Of a stretch of DNA of 64,000 nucleotides, positions 16,469-24,904 are shown in pieces. Every line of letters begins with the position of its first letter. Positions within the stretch are counted from its first letter, which is position 1. Position numbers and translations under genes: made by a program. Below the pieces are notes generated by a model. That model was not told where the DNA came from and did not search any database. It was given only the letters and a program-made list of their open reading frames with translations. Source of the stretch: Azospirillaceae bacterium (GTDB lineage Bacteria > Pseudomonadota > Alphaproteobacteria > Azospirillales > Azospirillaceae); assembly GCA_031291675.1 (NCBI GenBank), contig JARLIO010000034.1, positions 372,001-436,000 of the forward strand. Direction: 5' to 3'.

Positions 16469-17773
16469 ATGCTTCTCGTAACCATGTTGAGATCCTTGAT
16501 CCGGGAAGGATCCCTGACACTCATTGATGCCCAAGGCCGACGACATTTCTTCGGGTCGGCATCGGCGTCGGCGACCGGCATTACCATTCGCGTCACCGAT
16601 CGCACTCTGCAGACCTGGATCGCGATCAACCCGTTGTTGAAACTCGGCGAAGCCTTCGCCGATGGCAAGCTGGTAATCGAGCAGGGAACGCTGTACGAAT
16701 TCCTTGATCTCTGCGCCCGCAATCTCTCGAAACACGAAAACCTGTCAAGCTACCGGCTGAGCTATGGTCTTGCCGCCCTGCAGCGGCTTTACAATGAATA
16801 CAATCCCGTTGAGCGGTCGCGACAAAATGTTGCCCATCACTATGACCTCTCCGGTCGTTTGTACGATTTGTTCCTTGACGATGATCGTCAATACAGTTGC
16901 GCCTATTTCGAGACGCCGGACGCGACGCTGGAACAGGCTCAGCTGGCCAAAAAGCGCCATCTCGCGTCCAAGCTGCTGCTGAAACCGGGCCAGAAGGTCC
17001 TCGATATCGGCTGCGGCTGGGGCGGCATGGCGCTCTACCTGGCGCGATTGACCGAGGTCGACGTCACAGGCATCACCCTGTCGACCGAACAGTTGACCCT
17101 GGCCCGGCGCCGTGCCCTGCTGGCCGGCCTTGATGACCGGGTCCATTTCGACCTTCTCGACTATCGCAATGCGACCGGTCCGTTCGATCGCATCATCTCG
17201 GTCGGCATGTTCGAGCATGTCGGAGCACCGCATTATCGACGGTTCTTCACCAAGCTGCGCGACCTCCTGACCGATGACGGCGTTGCCGTGCTGCATGCCA
17301 TCGGCCAGCGCGACGGCCCGGGGCCGATCAATCCCTGGATCAAGAAATACATCTTCCCGGGCGCCTATACCCCGGCCCTGTCGGAAGTTGTCCGCGCCAT
17401 CGAAAAAGCCGGGCTTTGGGTCACGGATATCGAGATTCTTCGACTTCACTATGCTGAAACACTGCGTCACTGGCGCCTGCGTTTCGAAGCCAACCGGAAG
17501 ACCATCGCCTCGATCTATGACGAACGGTTCTGCCGGATGTGGGAATTCTATCTGGTGCTGTGCGAAATCGGCTTCCGCACACGCGGCAATATGGTCTTCC
17601 AGATTCAGATCAGCAAACAGGTCGACACCGTCCCCTTGACGCGCGACTACATGATCAAGGCCGAGCGGCGTCAACAGGACGAAGCCCGGTTGCAGACACC
17701 GGTGGCCGCCTTGAAGAGCGATGAGGTCATCGATCCGCAAACGATCCCGTATCATGTCGAGATCCCCGGGTAA
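16469..17773 (+). CDS. cfa: Cyclopropane-fatty-acyl-phospholipid synthase
   Basis: A 434-residue SAM-dependent enzyme. The ATG at 16469 follows AGGAGG with a 7-nt spacer. After an N-terminal lipid-binding part (ITIRVTDRTLQTWIAINPLLKLGEAFADG), VAHHYDLSGRLYDLFLDDDRQYSCAYF is diagnostic of the family. Next come the SAM motif VLDIGCGWGG and GMFEHVGAPHYRRFF, which carries the active-site Glu. It adds a methylene bridge to unsaturated acyl chains of membrane phospholipids, usually in stress or stationary phase. It converges with pckA across a long hairpin. Confidence 0.95.
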   Translation: MLLVTMLRSLIREGSLTLIDAQGRRHFFGSASASATGITIRVTDRTLQTWIAINPLLKLGEAFADGKLVIEQGTLYEFLDLCARNLSKHENLSSYRLSYGLAALQRLYNEYNPVERSRQNVAHHYDLSGRLYDLFLDDDRQYSCAYFETPDATLEQAQLAKKRHLASKLLLKPGQKVLDIGCGWGGMALYLARLTEVDVTGITLSTEQLTLARRRALLAGLDDRVHFDLLDYRNATGPFDRIISVGMFEHVGAPHYRRFFTKLRDLLTDDGVAVLHAIGQRDGPGPINPWIKKYIFPGAYTPALSEVVRAIEKAGLWVTDIEILRLHYAETLRHWRLRFEANRKTIASIYDERFCRMWEFYLVLCEIGFRTRGNMVFQIQISKQVDTVPLTRDYMIKAERRQQDEARLQTPVAALKSDEVIDPQTIPYHVEIPG

Positions 17774-17810
17774 CGGCCTGACCGTAAGTGTGGCGAACGG
17801 CGTCATCGCC

Positions 17811-17867
17811 GGGGCGGGCCTTTGGGACCCGCCTTTCGGGAAAGGGCGGGTCCCAAAGGCCCGCCCC
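17811..17867. terminator. Long hairpin between convergent cfa and pckA
   Basis: The arms at 17811-17837 and 17840-17867 are complementary over 27 bp with a single bulged G and a 2-nt loop. It lies between two convergent genes and can fold on either strand, so it fits a bidirectional terminator. It is much longer than needed for termination, and no T-run follows on either strand. Confidence 0.65.
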
Positions 17868-17937
17868 GCTCCGGACACAAAACAAACCGGCCGGGGCAGA
17901 CCGCGTTGAGGGCCCACCCCGACCACCGCCGGTTCGA

Positions 17938-19569
17938 TCAGGCCGCCGCCTTGATCCCGGCGTTCAAGACTCTGTCGTCGACATGGTCGGCAAACTGCTT
18001 GAAATTCGCCTCAAAGCGCTTGGCCAGGACCTGTGCCGTTTCATCATAGGCGCGCTTGTCAGCCCAGGTGTTCTTGGGTTGGAGCACTTCGGACGGAACA
18101 TCGGCACAGCTTTCGGGAACCAGCAGGCCGAAATTCGGGTCACGGCGATGCGGTGCCGCAGCCAGATTCTGTTCCAGCGCCGCACGGATCAGCGCCCTGG
18201 TATAGCCGATTTTCATCCGCTGGCCCGTGCCATAGGCCCCACCCGACCAGCCGGTGTTGACCAGCCAGCAATTGGCGCCATGATTGGCGATCTTCTCGCC
18301 CAGCAGCTTGGCGTAGACCGACGGATGGCGCGGCATGAACGGCGCGCCAAAGCAGGTCGAGAACGTCGCCTGCGGTTCATGCACCCCGCGCTCCGTGCCC
18401 GCCACGCGCGCGGTATAACCCGACAGGAAATGATACATCGCCTGCTCGGGGCTCAGCTTGCTGATCGGCGGCAGAACGCCGAAGGCATCGGCGGTCAGCA
18501 TGATGATGTTGTCAGGCAGCGCGCCGATGCCCGTGGCACTGACATTGGAGATGAAATCAAGCGGATAGCACGCCCTGGTGTTTTCAGTGTGCCGATCATC
18601 GTCGAGATCGAGCGCCCGCGTCAGGTCGTTGATCACGACATTTTCCAGAACGGTGCCAAAACGCCGCGTCGTGGCAAAGATCTCCGGCTCGGCATCGGCC
18701 GAGAGACGGATCACCTTGGCATAGCAGCCGCCCTCGAAATTGAAGACCGAGGTCGAACCCCAACCATGCTCGTCATCACCGATCAAGGTCCGCGAGCCAT
18801 CGGCCGACAAGGTGGTCTTGCCGGTTCCCGACAGACCGAAGAAAATCGCGACATCGTCGCGCTTGCCGATATTGGCCGAGCAATGCATCGGCAACACACC
18901 CTGCGGCGGCAGCAGGTAGTTCATGATCGAGAAGATCGACTTCTTGATCTCACCGGCATAGGCGGTACCGCCGATCAGGACCAGACGCCGGGCGAAATTC
19001 ACCAGGATGAACGCATCGGAGTTGGTGCCGTCACGTTCGGGGACGGCCTTGAAGTCCGGCGCCTGGATCACGGTAAATTGCGGCACGAAATGGCGCTGTT
19101 CATACAGATTGGGCCGAATGAACATGTTGCGGGCGAACAGGCTGTGCCACGCCTTTTGCGTCACCACCCGAACCGGAATGCGATAGTTGGGGTCGGCACC
19201 GGCAAACAGATCCTGAACGAAGACCTCGCGGCCCTGGAGAAAGGCGCTGACGCGCCCCAACAGCCGATCGAAAGCCTCTGGCGAGATCGGTTTGTTGACG
19301 CTGCCCCACCAGATCTCATCATGGCAGGCCGGTTCATCGACGATGAATTTGTCGTTCGGTGACCGGCCGGTGTGCTGGCCGGTCAACGCCACGATCGGGC
19401 CGTCCTTCGCCAATACCACTTCACCTCGCATCAGAGCCTGCTCATAAAGAGGCGCGACACTGAGGTTCCAATGAGCGGCCTTGAGGTTGAACAGGCCAAC
19501 GGCGTTCAACGCAGCCATATTGGAAGTGGAAGACAACTGATCCACGTTAGCGTTCTCCTTATTGTTCAT
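17938..19569 (-). CDS. pckA: Phosphoenolpyruvate carboxykinase (ATP)
   Basis: A 543-residue ATP-type PEPCK. Near residue 240 it has the kinase-1a P-loop [24 protein letters not shown] supplies metal ligands. [15 protein letters not shown] near the N-terminus binds substrate. It converts oxaloacetate and ATP to PEP, CO2 and ADP, the entry to gluconeogenesis. It lies just downstream of a HugZ-like gene in the same direction and is divergent from chvI-chvG. Linkage of pckA to chvIG is conserved in many alphaproteobacteria. Confidence 0.98.
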   Translation of the reverse strand: MNNKENANVDQLSSTSNMAALNAVGLFNLKAAHWNLSVAPLYEQALMRGEVVLAKDGPIVALTGQHTGRSPNDKFIVDEPACHDEIWWGSVNKPISPEAFDRLLGRVSAFLQGREVFVQDLFAGADPNYRIPVRVVTQKAWHSLFARNMFIRPNLYEQRHFVPQFTVIQAPDFKAVPERDGTNSDAFILVNFARRLVLIGGTAYAGEIKKSIFSIMNYLLPPQGVLPMHCSANIGKRDDVAIFFGLSGTGKTTLSADGSRTLIGDDEHGWGSTSVFNFEGGCYAKVIRLSADAEPEIFATTRRFGTVLENVVINDLTRALDLDDDRHTENTRACYPLDFISNVSATGIGALPDNIIMLTADAFGVLPPISKLSPEQAMYHFLSGYTARVAGTERGVHEPQATFSTCFGAPFMPRHPSVYAKLLGEKIANHGANCWLVNTGWSGGAYGTGQRMKIGYTRALIRAALEQNLAAAPHRRDPNFGLLVPESCADVPSEVLQPKNTWADKRAYDETAQVLAKRFEANFKQFADHVDDRVLNAGIKAAA

Positions 19570-19600
19570 TCTTGCCCGAACCGGTGTTCAGGCGTCTTGG

Positions 19601-20419
19601 CTATGGGGTTCCGTTGATCGGAGACCCTTCCTCCCGCAGGCGGTCAGCGTGACGCAGCAATCGCGTCAATTCCGCCCGCACCGTTTCGACATCGCCAACC
19701 GGCGTTTCGAAATCCAAACGCAAAACCTGGCCGTTTCCCCGCAGGTCGCAGCCCTCGGGATCCAGGCCGATCAAGGCCCAATCGCCCGCGCCCCCGGCCA
19801 GCCGCGACGCTCCATCCGGACAATCCTCGGCGAATGCCGTCAGAAGCCCGGCCTCCGCATCGCCGCCGGCGTCGCCATCAAGCGACCGGTCACAGCGGAC
19901 CTGCGCGGCGTCGAACCAACGGACGCGCCCGAAGCCACCGACCAGATGCACCCGCTCGATCTCGACCCGGTAGATCGCGAAATCAGCAAAGACCGCGTAG
20001 CCGGCACTGCCGGGATGGCGCGCCAGAAAACGACGGCGATGGCGGGGATCATCGCTGCGCCGGGCGCGCCCCAGCACCGTGACCCTCGGACCGCTCAACG
20101 GCTCCGCCAGACCGGCCGTTCCGTCGAACAACAGCCCGACCCGATCATCCTGGAGAATATTCTGGGTGTGATCGGCCAACCGCGAAATCAGCAGCAGCGG
20201 ACTGGCATCATGGTCCAGGGCCACCAGCGTCAGCGACGGGTAGGGCCATCCCTCGGCATTGCGCTGACCGGTCGCCAGAGCGGCCCGATCGATCCGACGG
20301 AGCAGACGCCGAACCCCGAGCCCCGTTAAGGCCGCGTCAGCGCCGGAAGCCCCCCCGGGAGCTCCACGGGGAGCCCCGTCAGACCCCGTCGCATTGTCTG
20401 TGTTTCCTTCGGTCATCAC
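19601..20419 (-). CDS. HugZ-like pyridoxamine-phosphate-oxidase-fold protein
   Basis: A 272-residue protein. The first 30 residues are Gly/Ala-rich and probably disordered. The core is a split-barrel flavin-binding-like domain (RRIDRAALATGQRNAEGWPYPSLTLVALDHD), followed by SRLADHTQNILQDDRVGLLFD and DFAIYRVEIERVHLVGGFGR, typical of the HugZ/DUF2470 family. The C-terminal domain has the GLDPEGCDLR motif of DUF2470. Relatives bind or degrade heme, but no heme ligand can be assigned by reading. The gap to pckA is 31 bp, so the two may be co-transcribed. Two ATGs (20419, 20416) are possible. Confidence 0.8.
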   Translation of the reverse strand: MMTEGNTDNATGSDGAPRGAPGGASGADAALTGLGVRRLLRRIDRAALATGQRNAEGWPYPSLTLVALDHDASPLLLISRLADHTQNILQDDRVGLLFDGTAGLAEPLSGPRVTVLGRARRSDDPRHRRRFLARHPGSAGYAVFADFAIYRVEIERVHLVGGFGRVRWFDAAQVRCDRSLDGDAGGDAEAGLLTAFAEDCPDGASRLAGGAGDWALIGLDPEGCDLRGNGQVLRLDFETPVGDVETVRAELTRLLRHADRLREEGSPINGTP

Positions 20420-20734
20420 ATGCTATTCAGCAGGAGCTGGGCGTCGCCCGGCCATCGGATCCTAGCAAAGTCATATTCCCCACCGCGGGCAAGGACACAA
20501 TAGGATGATTGACGAAGTCGGTCGCGAGGCAAAGCGTCGCGCTGGCAGCGACAGCGGGGCGAAAGAAACCGCCCAACGACCCCGGTGCGTGGCAAAACCG
20601 GCCGCGCCGATCGGGATGCGCTTGACCGCAGCGCAAGATGACGGCCAAGACTATCGCCGACCCTCGATCCCCCGTTCGGCCAAGGGGCCGGATGCGCGTG
20701 GTCGCGGGCGAAGCTATGAAAAAGGATCGCCAGG
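20420..20734. other. Divergent promoter region before chvI
   Basis: These 315 bp separate the HugZ-like/pckA unit from chvI-chvG. Both promoters must lie here. No clear -35/-10 pair, dyad or gene was recognised, although short open frames run through it. Confidence 0.5.
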
Positions 20735-21436
20735 GTGCAAACCATTGCGCTGGTTGACGACGACCGCAATATCCTGACATCGGTTGCCATGGCACTCGAA
20801 GCCGAGGGTTTCGAGGTGCATTCCTATGCCGATGGCGCCGAGGCGCTACGCGCCTTGACCAGCCATCCCGTCGATCTCGCGGTGCTCGATATCAAAATGC
20901 CGCGGATGGATGGCATGGAGTTGCTGAGCCGCTTGCGCCAGTCCTCGAATTTGCCCGTGATCTTCCTGACGTCCAAGGATGAGGAGATCGACGAGTTGCT
21001 CGGGCTGCGCATGGGGGCCGACGACTACATCAAGAAGCCCTTCTCGCAACGGCTGCTGATCGAGCGAATCCGCGCCCTGTTGCGTCGTGACACGGTCGGT
21101 GACGGTCGCACCGGGCCCAGCGCCGAGACATCGCCGGCCATTGTTCGCGGCCCCCTCGCCCTGGACGACACCCGCCATGCCTGCACCTGGCACGGCCGCC
21201 CGATCGATCTGACCGTCACGGAATTCCTGCTGGTCAAGGCGCTGGCGCTACGCCCCGGTCACGTCAAAAGCCGCGACCAGTTGATGGATGCCGCCTATGG
21301 CGAGCACATCTATGTCGACGATCGCACCATCGACAGCCATATCAAGAGGCTGCGCAAAAAGTTCAAAGCGATCGATTCCGACTTCGCCCAGATCGAAACC
21401 CTGTACGGGATCGGCTATCGCTACCGGGAGGGATGA
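20735..21436 (+). CDS. chvI: Response regulator ChvI
   Basis: A 233-residue OmpR/PhoB-type regulator starting at GTG 20735. The receiver domain has acidic DDD at 8-10, the phosphoacceptor Asp52 in [13 protein letters not shown], the Thr in [14 protein letters not shown] and the Lys in DDYIKKPF. The C-terminal winged helix (residues about 135-230) ends [12 protein letters not shown]. The sequence [24 protein letters not shown] is characteristic of ChvI. With ChvG it responds to acid or envelope stress and controls exopolysaccharide and membrane genes in relatives. It is followed by chvG 9 bp downstream. Confidence 0.93.
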   Translation: MQTIALVDDDRNILTSVAMALEAEGFEVHSYADGAEALRALTSHPVDLAVLDIKMPRMDGMELLSRLRQSSNLPVIFLTSKDEEIDELLGLRMGADDYIKKPFSQRLLIERIRALLRRDTVGDGRTGPSAETSPAIVRGPLALDDTRHACTWHGRPIDLTVTEFLLVKALALRPGHVKSRDQLMDAAYGEHIYVDDRTIDSHIKRLRKKFKAIDSDFAQIETLYGIGYRYREG

Positions 21437-21445
21437 TCGCCGCCG

Positions 21446-23155
21446 ATGCCGTTGAACCGGTTGTTTGAAATGGCGGCGTCGAATGCCGTCAACGGCGCCC
21501 GGCCGTCGCGGCCGCGTCGCGAGCCGCGCCGCCTGTCGCCCCTGACCCTGCGGATCCTCGCGGTCAACGTCATGGCGCTCGGCATCCTGGTCGGCGGCCT
21601 GATGTATCTCGGGCGCTATCAGGAACGCCTGATCCAGACCGAAATGGACGCGCTGCGCACCGAGGCCCGCATCTTTGCCGGAGCCCTGGGCGAGGGCGCG
21701 GTCATCAGCACCAACGAAGACGAGACCGAATTGTCGCCCGATCTGGCGCGGCATATGGTGCGGCGTCTGGTCGAAACCACCGAAACCCGGACCCGGCTGT
21801 TCGACACCAACGCCGGGTTGATCGCCGACAGCCAGTTGCTGCTCAGCCCCGGCGGCATGGTGCAGATCGAGGAACTGCCCGAGTCGTCCCCGGGCAATCG
21901 GATCACCCGCCTGCTGGTCGCAATCTATGACGGGCTGACGCAACTCTTTCCCAGCCAGAACCGCTGGCCGGTCTATATCGACCCTCCCCCCGGCCACGCC
22001 GGTGATTTCCGCGACGTCAGACGCGCCTTGGCCGGGGAGGTCTCGGCCACCATCTGGTCAACGCCCGGCGCGGAAAGGAACGGCGGCCTGATCCTGACGG
22101 TGGCGGTCCCGATCCAGCAGTTCAAACATATTCTCGGCGCCGTGATGCTGTCGCGGAGCGGAACCGAGATCGATGCCGCGATCCGTTCGGTCCGGCTCGA
22201 AATTTCGAAAGTGTTCCTGTTCGCTCTCGCGGTCACGGTGCTGATGAGTTTCTATCTGGCGGGCACGATCGCCCGGCCAATCCGCCGGCTGGCCCTGGCG
22301 GCCGATCGCCTGCGTCACGGCCATGGCCGCCACAGCGATATCCCCGACTTCACCGCCCGCGGTGACGAGATCGGCGATCTGTCCGAGGCCCTGCGCGACA
22401 TGACCGCGGCATTGTGGGCGCGGATGGATGCGATCGAGCAGTTTGCCGCCGACGTCGCCCACGAGATCAAGAACCCGCTGAGCTCGCTGCGCAGCGCCGT
22501 CGAAACCGTGGCCCGCGTCCCCGATCCCGCCCGCCAGCAGCGCCTGATGTCGATCATCGTCGATGATGTCCAGCGCCTGGACCGGCTGATCAGCGACATC
22601 TCCAACGCGTCGCGACTGGATGCCGAACTCAGCCGCGCCGAGGCTACGTCGATTGATGTCGCCGCGATGCTGCGGATGCTGGTCGATATCGAAACCGACA
22701 CCGCCGGCCCGGAAACCCCGACGCTCCGCCTCGACCTCGAGCCCGGTGCCGTGCTGACGGTCGATGGCCTGGAGGGCCGGCTGGTCCAGGTGTTCCAGAA
22801 TATCCTGGCCAATGCGACGTCATTTTCGCCCCGGGGAGGGACCGTGACCATCAGCGCCCACCGTCGCCGCAATATCGGGCCGATACGCCTGCCCAATCAT
22901 CTGCCCGCGCAGATCGAGATCCGTTTCGAAGACGAAGGCCCGGGCATTCCCGACAACAAGTGCGAAGCGATCTTCGACCGCTTCTATTCCGAACGGCCAG
23001 CCAGTGAGAAATTCGGAACCCATTCCGGCCTGGGTCTCAGCATCTCCAAACAGATCGTCGAAGCCCATGGCGGCACGATCCGCGCCGATAATCGCCACGA
23101 CGCCACAGGGCGCACGATCGGCGCCATGTTCACGGTGCGCCTGCCGGCGTCATAG
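21446..23155 (+). CDS. chvG: Sensor histidine kinase ChvG
   Basis: A 569-residue kinase with two membrane segments (about residues 35-55 and 255-275) enclosing a periplasmic sensor domain. A HAMP linker (PIRRLALAADRLRHGHGR) follows, then the H-box with His339 in DVAHEIKNPLSSL. The N-box is FQNILANATSFSP and the G-boxes are EDEGPGIPD and GLGLSISKQIVEAHGG. LSPLTLRILAVNVMAL near the N-terminus is characteristic of ChvG. It phosphorylates ChvI. In many relatives hprK follows; here the next gene is an unrelated oxidoreductase. Confidence 0.93.
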   Translation: MPLNRLFEMAASNAVNGARPSRPRREPRRLSPLTLRILAVNVMALGILVGGLMYLGRYQERLIQTEMDALRTEARIFAGALGEGAVISTNEDETELSPDLARHMVRRLVETTETRTRLFDTNAGLIADSQLLLSPGGMVQIEELPESSPGNRITRLLVAIYDGLTQLFPSQNRWPVYIDPPPGHAGDFRDVRRALAGEVSATIWSTPGAERNGGLILTVAVPIQQFKHILGAVMLSRSGTEIDAAIRSVRLEISKVFLFALAVTVLMSFYLAGTIARPIRRLALAADRLRHGHGRHSDIPDFTARGDEIGDLSEALRDMTAALWARMDAIEQFAADVAHEIKNPLSSLRSAVETVARVPDPARQQRLMSIIVDDVQRLDRLISDISNASRLDAELSRAEATSIDVAAMLRMLVDIETDTAGPETPTLRLDLEPGAVLTVDGLEGRLVQVFQNILANATSFSPRGGTVTISAHRRRNIGPIRLPNHLPAQIEIRFEDEGPGIPDNKCEAIFDRFYSERPASEKFGTHSGLGLSISKQIVEAHGGTIRADNRHDATGRTIGAMFTVRLPAS

Positions 23156-23236
23156 GCCCCGCCAAAACCGTCGCTTCAATGTCGATATCGCCATCATTAC
23201 GCCGTAAGAACCTTCCTGAATGCCCGAGAGGCCCCC

Positions 23237-24265
23237 ATGGAAACACATCCTTTGCGTCTTGGTATCATCGGCCTCGGCATGGCGGCGCAACCCCATGCCC
23301 TGGCGCTCGCCGAGCTGACCGACCGCATCACTGTCGTGGCCGCGTTCAGCCCCTCGGCCGAGCGACGCGACGCCTTCGCCCGCAACACCGGCTTTCCCGT
23401 TGTCTCCACGTTGCAGGATGTGCTGGGGAACCGTGACGTCGACGCGATCCTGTTGCTGACGCCCCCAACCACCCATCTCGATCTGGTGCGGCAGTGCGCC
23501 GCCGCCGGCAAGCATGTGCTGTTGGAAAAGCCGATCGAGGTCACGCTGGCGCAATCCGTTGCCCTGGTCGAACGGATGGAACAGGCCGGCCTGCGGCTTG
23601 GCGTCGTGTTTCAGCATCGCTTTCGCCCGGTGGTCAAGCGCCTGCGCGCCGCCCTGGCCGCCGGCGCGATCGGCGAGCTGATCGCAGCATCGGCCGAGAT
23701 CCGCTGGTGGCGACCGCCGGCCTATTACGCGCAACCCGGGCGCGGCATCAAGGCCCGCGACGGCGGCGGTGTCCTGATCACCCAGGCGATCCACAGCATC
23801 GACGTCTTTTGCACCCTGGCCGGGACGCCGGTCGAGGTCGGCTGCTTTGCGACCACCAGCCCGCTGCGGGCGATCGATACCGAAGACATCGCCGCCGGGA
23901 TGTTGCGCTTCGCCAATGGTGCCATCGGCACGATCGGCGCCACAACCGCCGCCTATCCGGGCTTCCCGGAGCGGATCGAGCTGTCCGGCACCCTCGGCAC
24001 CGCGACCCTCGAAGGCAACACGCTGCGCCTGTTGTACCAGGATGGCCGGCAGGAGATCGTGACCGGGGAAGGCACCACCGGTGGCGGCGCCGATCCGATG
24101 GCCTTCGATCACGGCCCCCACAAGGCCCTGATCGCTGATTTTGCCGCAGCCGTCGCCGAAGGGCGCGACCCGGACGCCAGCGGCCGTTCCGCCCTGGCCG
24201 CCCATCGCCTGATCGAAGCCCTGCTGCTGGCTTCGGCGGAGCATCGTCTGGTGACACTGGCCTGA
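23237..24265 (+). CDS. Gfo/Idh/MocA family oxidoreductase
   Basis: A 342-residue NAD(P)-dependent dehydrogenase. The N-terminal Rossmann fold begins RLGIIGLGMAAQPHALAL, and LLEKPIEVTLAQSVALVERM carries the family EKP motif with the catalytic Lys. The C-terminal alpha/beta domain contains GGGVLITQAIHSIDVF, with the conserved His. Such enzymes oxidise or reduce sugars, inositols or related polyols in the cytoplasm. The gene lies 82 bp after chvG with no sign of coupling. The substrate cannot be inferred. Confidence 0.88.
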   Translation: METHPLRLGIIGLGMAAQPHALALAELTDRITVVAAFSPSAERRDAFARNTGFPVVSTLQDVLGNRDVDAILLLTPPTTHLDLVRQCAAAGKHVLLEKPIEVTLAQSVALVERMEQAGLRLGVVFQHRFRPVVKRLRAALAAGAIGELIAASAEIRWWRPPAYYAQPGRGIKARDGGGVLITQAIHSIDVFCTLAGTPVEVGCFATTSPLRAIDTEDIAAGMLRFANGAIGTIGATTAAYPGFPERIELSGTLGTATLEGNTLRLLYQDGRQEIVTGEGTTGGGADPMAFDHGPHKALIADFAAAVAEGRDPDASGRSALAAHRLIEALLLASAEHRLVTLA

Positions 24266-24309
24266 ACCGGCCCCTGCGCCTCTCAGGACATCCGCGACCG
24301 GGGCCTGGA

Positions 24310-24337
24310 TTGACCCACCGGCCCGTCGCACTATATT
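24310..24337 (+). promoter_or_regulatory. Sigma-70-type promoter of the FlgC-like gene
   Basis: TTGACC at 24310-24315 and TATATT at 24332-24337 are spaced by 16 nt, about 120 bp before the FlgC-like ATG. It is among the best -35/-10 matches found in the window and is not a sigma-54 or flagellar sigma-28 type sequence. Confidence 0.5.
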
Positions 24338-24456
24338 GTGTTGAGATTGATCATACCCGGGGTTTCGGAATCCGGGGGCAGCCCGGTGGGGCCATTGCGG
24401 GGATTTCCGGCCGACGCCAAATGCGCGGTTATGGGTTGCTCTGAAGGGGGCCGGTT

Positions 24457-24870
24457 ATGTCGTTGAGCGCCGTCAGTTCCATCGCGGTTTCGGGAATGCA
24501 GGCCGGCGTCAGCCGGTTGACCGCCAGCGCCTCCAACACGGTCAACATCGATTCGACCGGGTCACTGGACCCGACGGCGGCGAACCAGCCCTACACGCCC
24601 GTGACGGTTCAACAAAGCGCCGTCGTCGGTTCCAATGGCACCGGTCAAGGTACAACCACCGTGTACCGGCCGTCGTCGGCGCCCGTCATCGCGACCTATG
24701 ATCCCAGCGACTCGAACGCCAACAGCAGCGGCCTGGTCGGGTCCCCCAACGTCGATTTGGCGAGCGAGCGCGTCAATCAGATCACGGCCAACAACACCTA
24801 TCAAACCAATCTCAAGGTGTTCAAGGCCCAGGACCAGATGATGCAGACGCTCCTGAACACGACGGCCTGA
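24457..24870 (+). CDS. Orphan FlgC-like flagellar rod protein
   Basis: A 137-residue protein preceded by AAGGGGG. The N-terminus, AVSSIAVSGMQAGVSRLTASASNTVNI, is the flagellar rod/hook N-terminal helix. The C-terminus, ASERVNQITANNTYQTNLKV followed by QDQMMQTLLNT, is the matching rod C-terminal helix. The middle is Ser/Thr/Gly-rich and short. It resembles FlgC but no flagellar gene lies nearby, and it has its own housekeeping-type promoter. It may be a divergent rod subunit or a structural paralogue with another role. Confidence 0.7.
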   Translation: MSLSAVSSIAVSGMQAGVSRLTASASNTVNIDSTGSLDPTAANQPYTPVTVQQSAVVGSNGTGQGTTTVYRPSSAPVIATYDPSDSNANSSGLVGSPNVDLASERVNQITANNTYQTNLKVFKAQDQMMQTLLNTTA

Positions 24871-24878
24871 GGCCGTCG
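24860..24878. terminator. Hairpin overlapping the FlgC-like stop
   Basis: CGACGGCC and GGCCGTCG form a perfect 8-bp stem whose 3-nt loop is the TGA stop codon itself. It lies at the junction of convergent genes (next gene ends at 24905). There is no T-run, so the terminator role is tentative. Confidence 0.45.
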
Positions 24879-24904
24879 CTCGCGGTACAGGCTCCGTTTC
24901 GATC

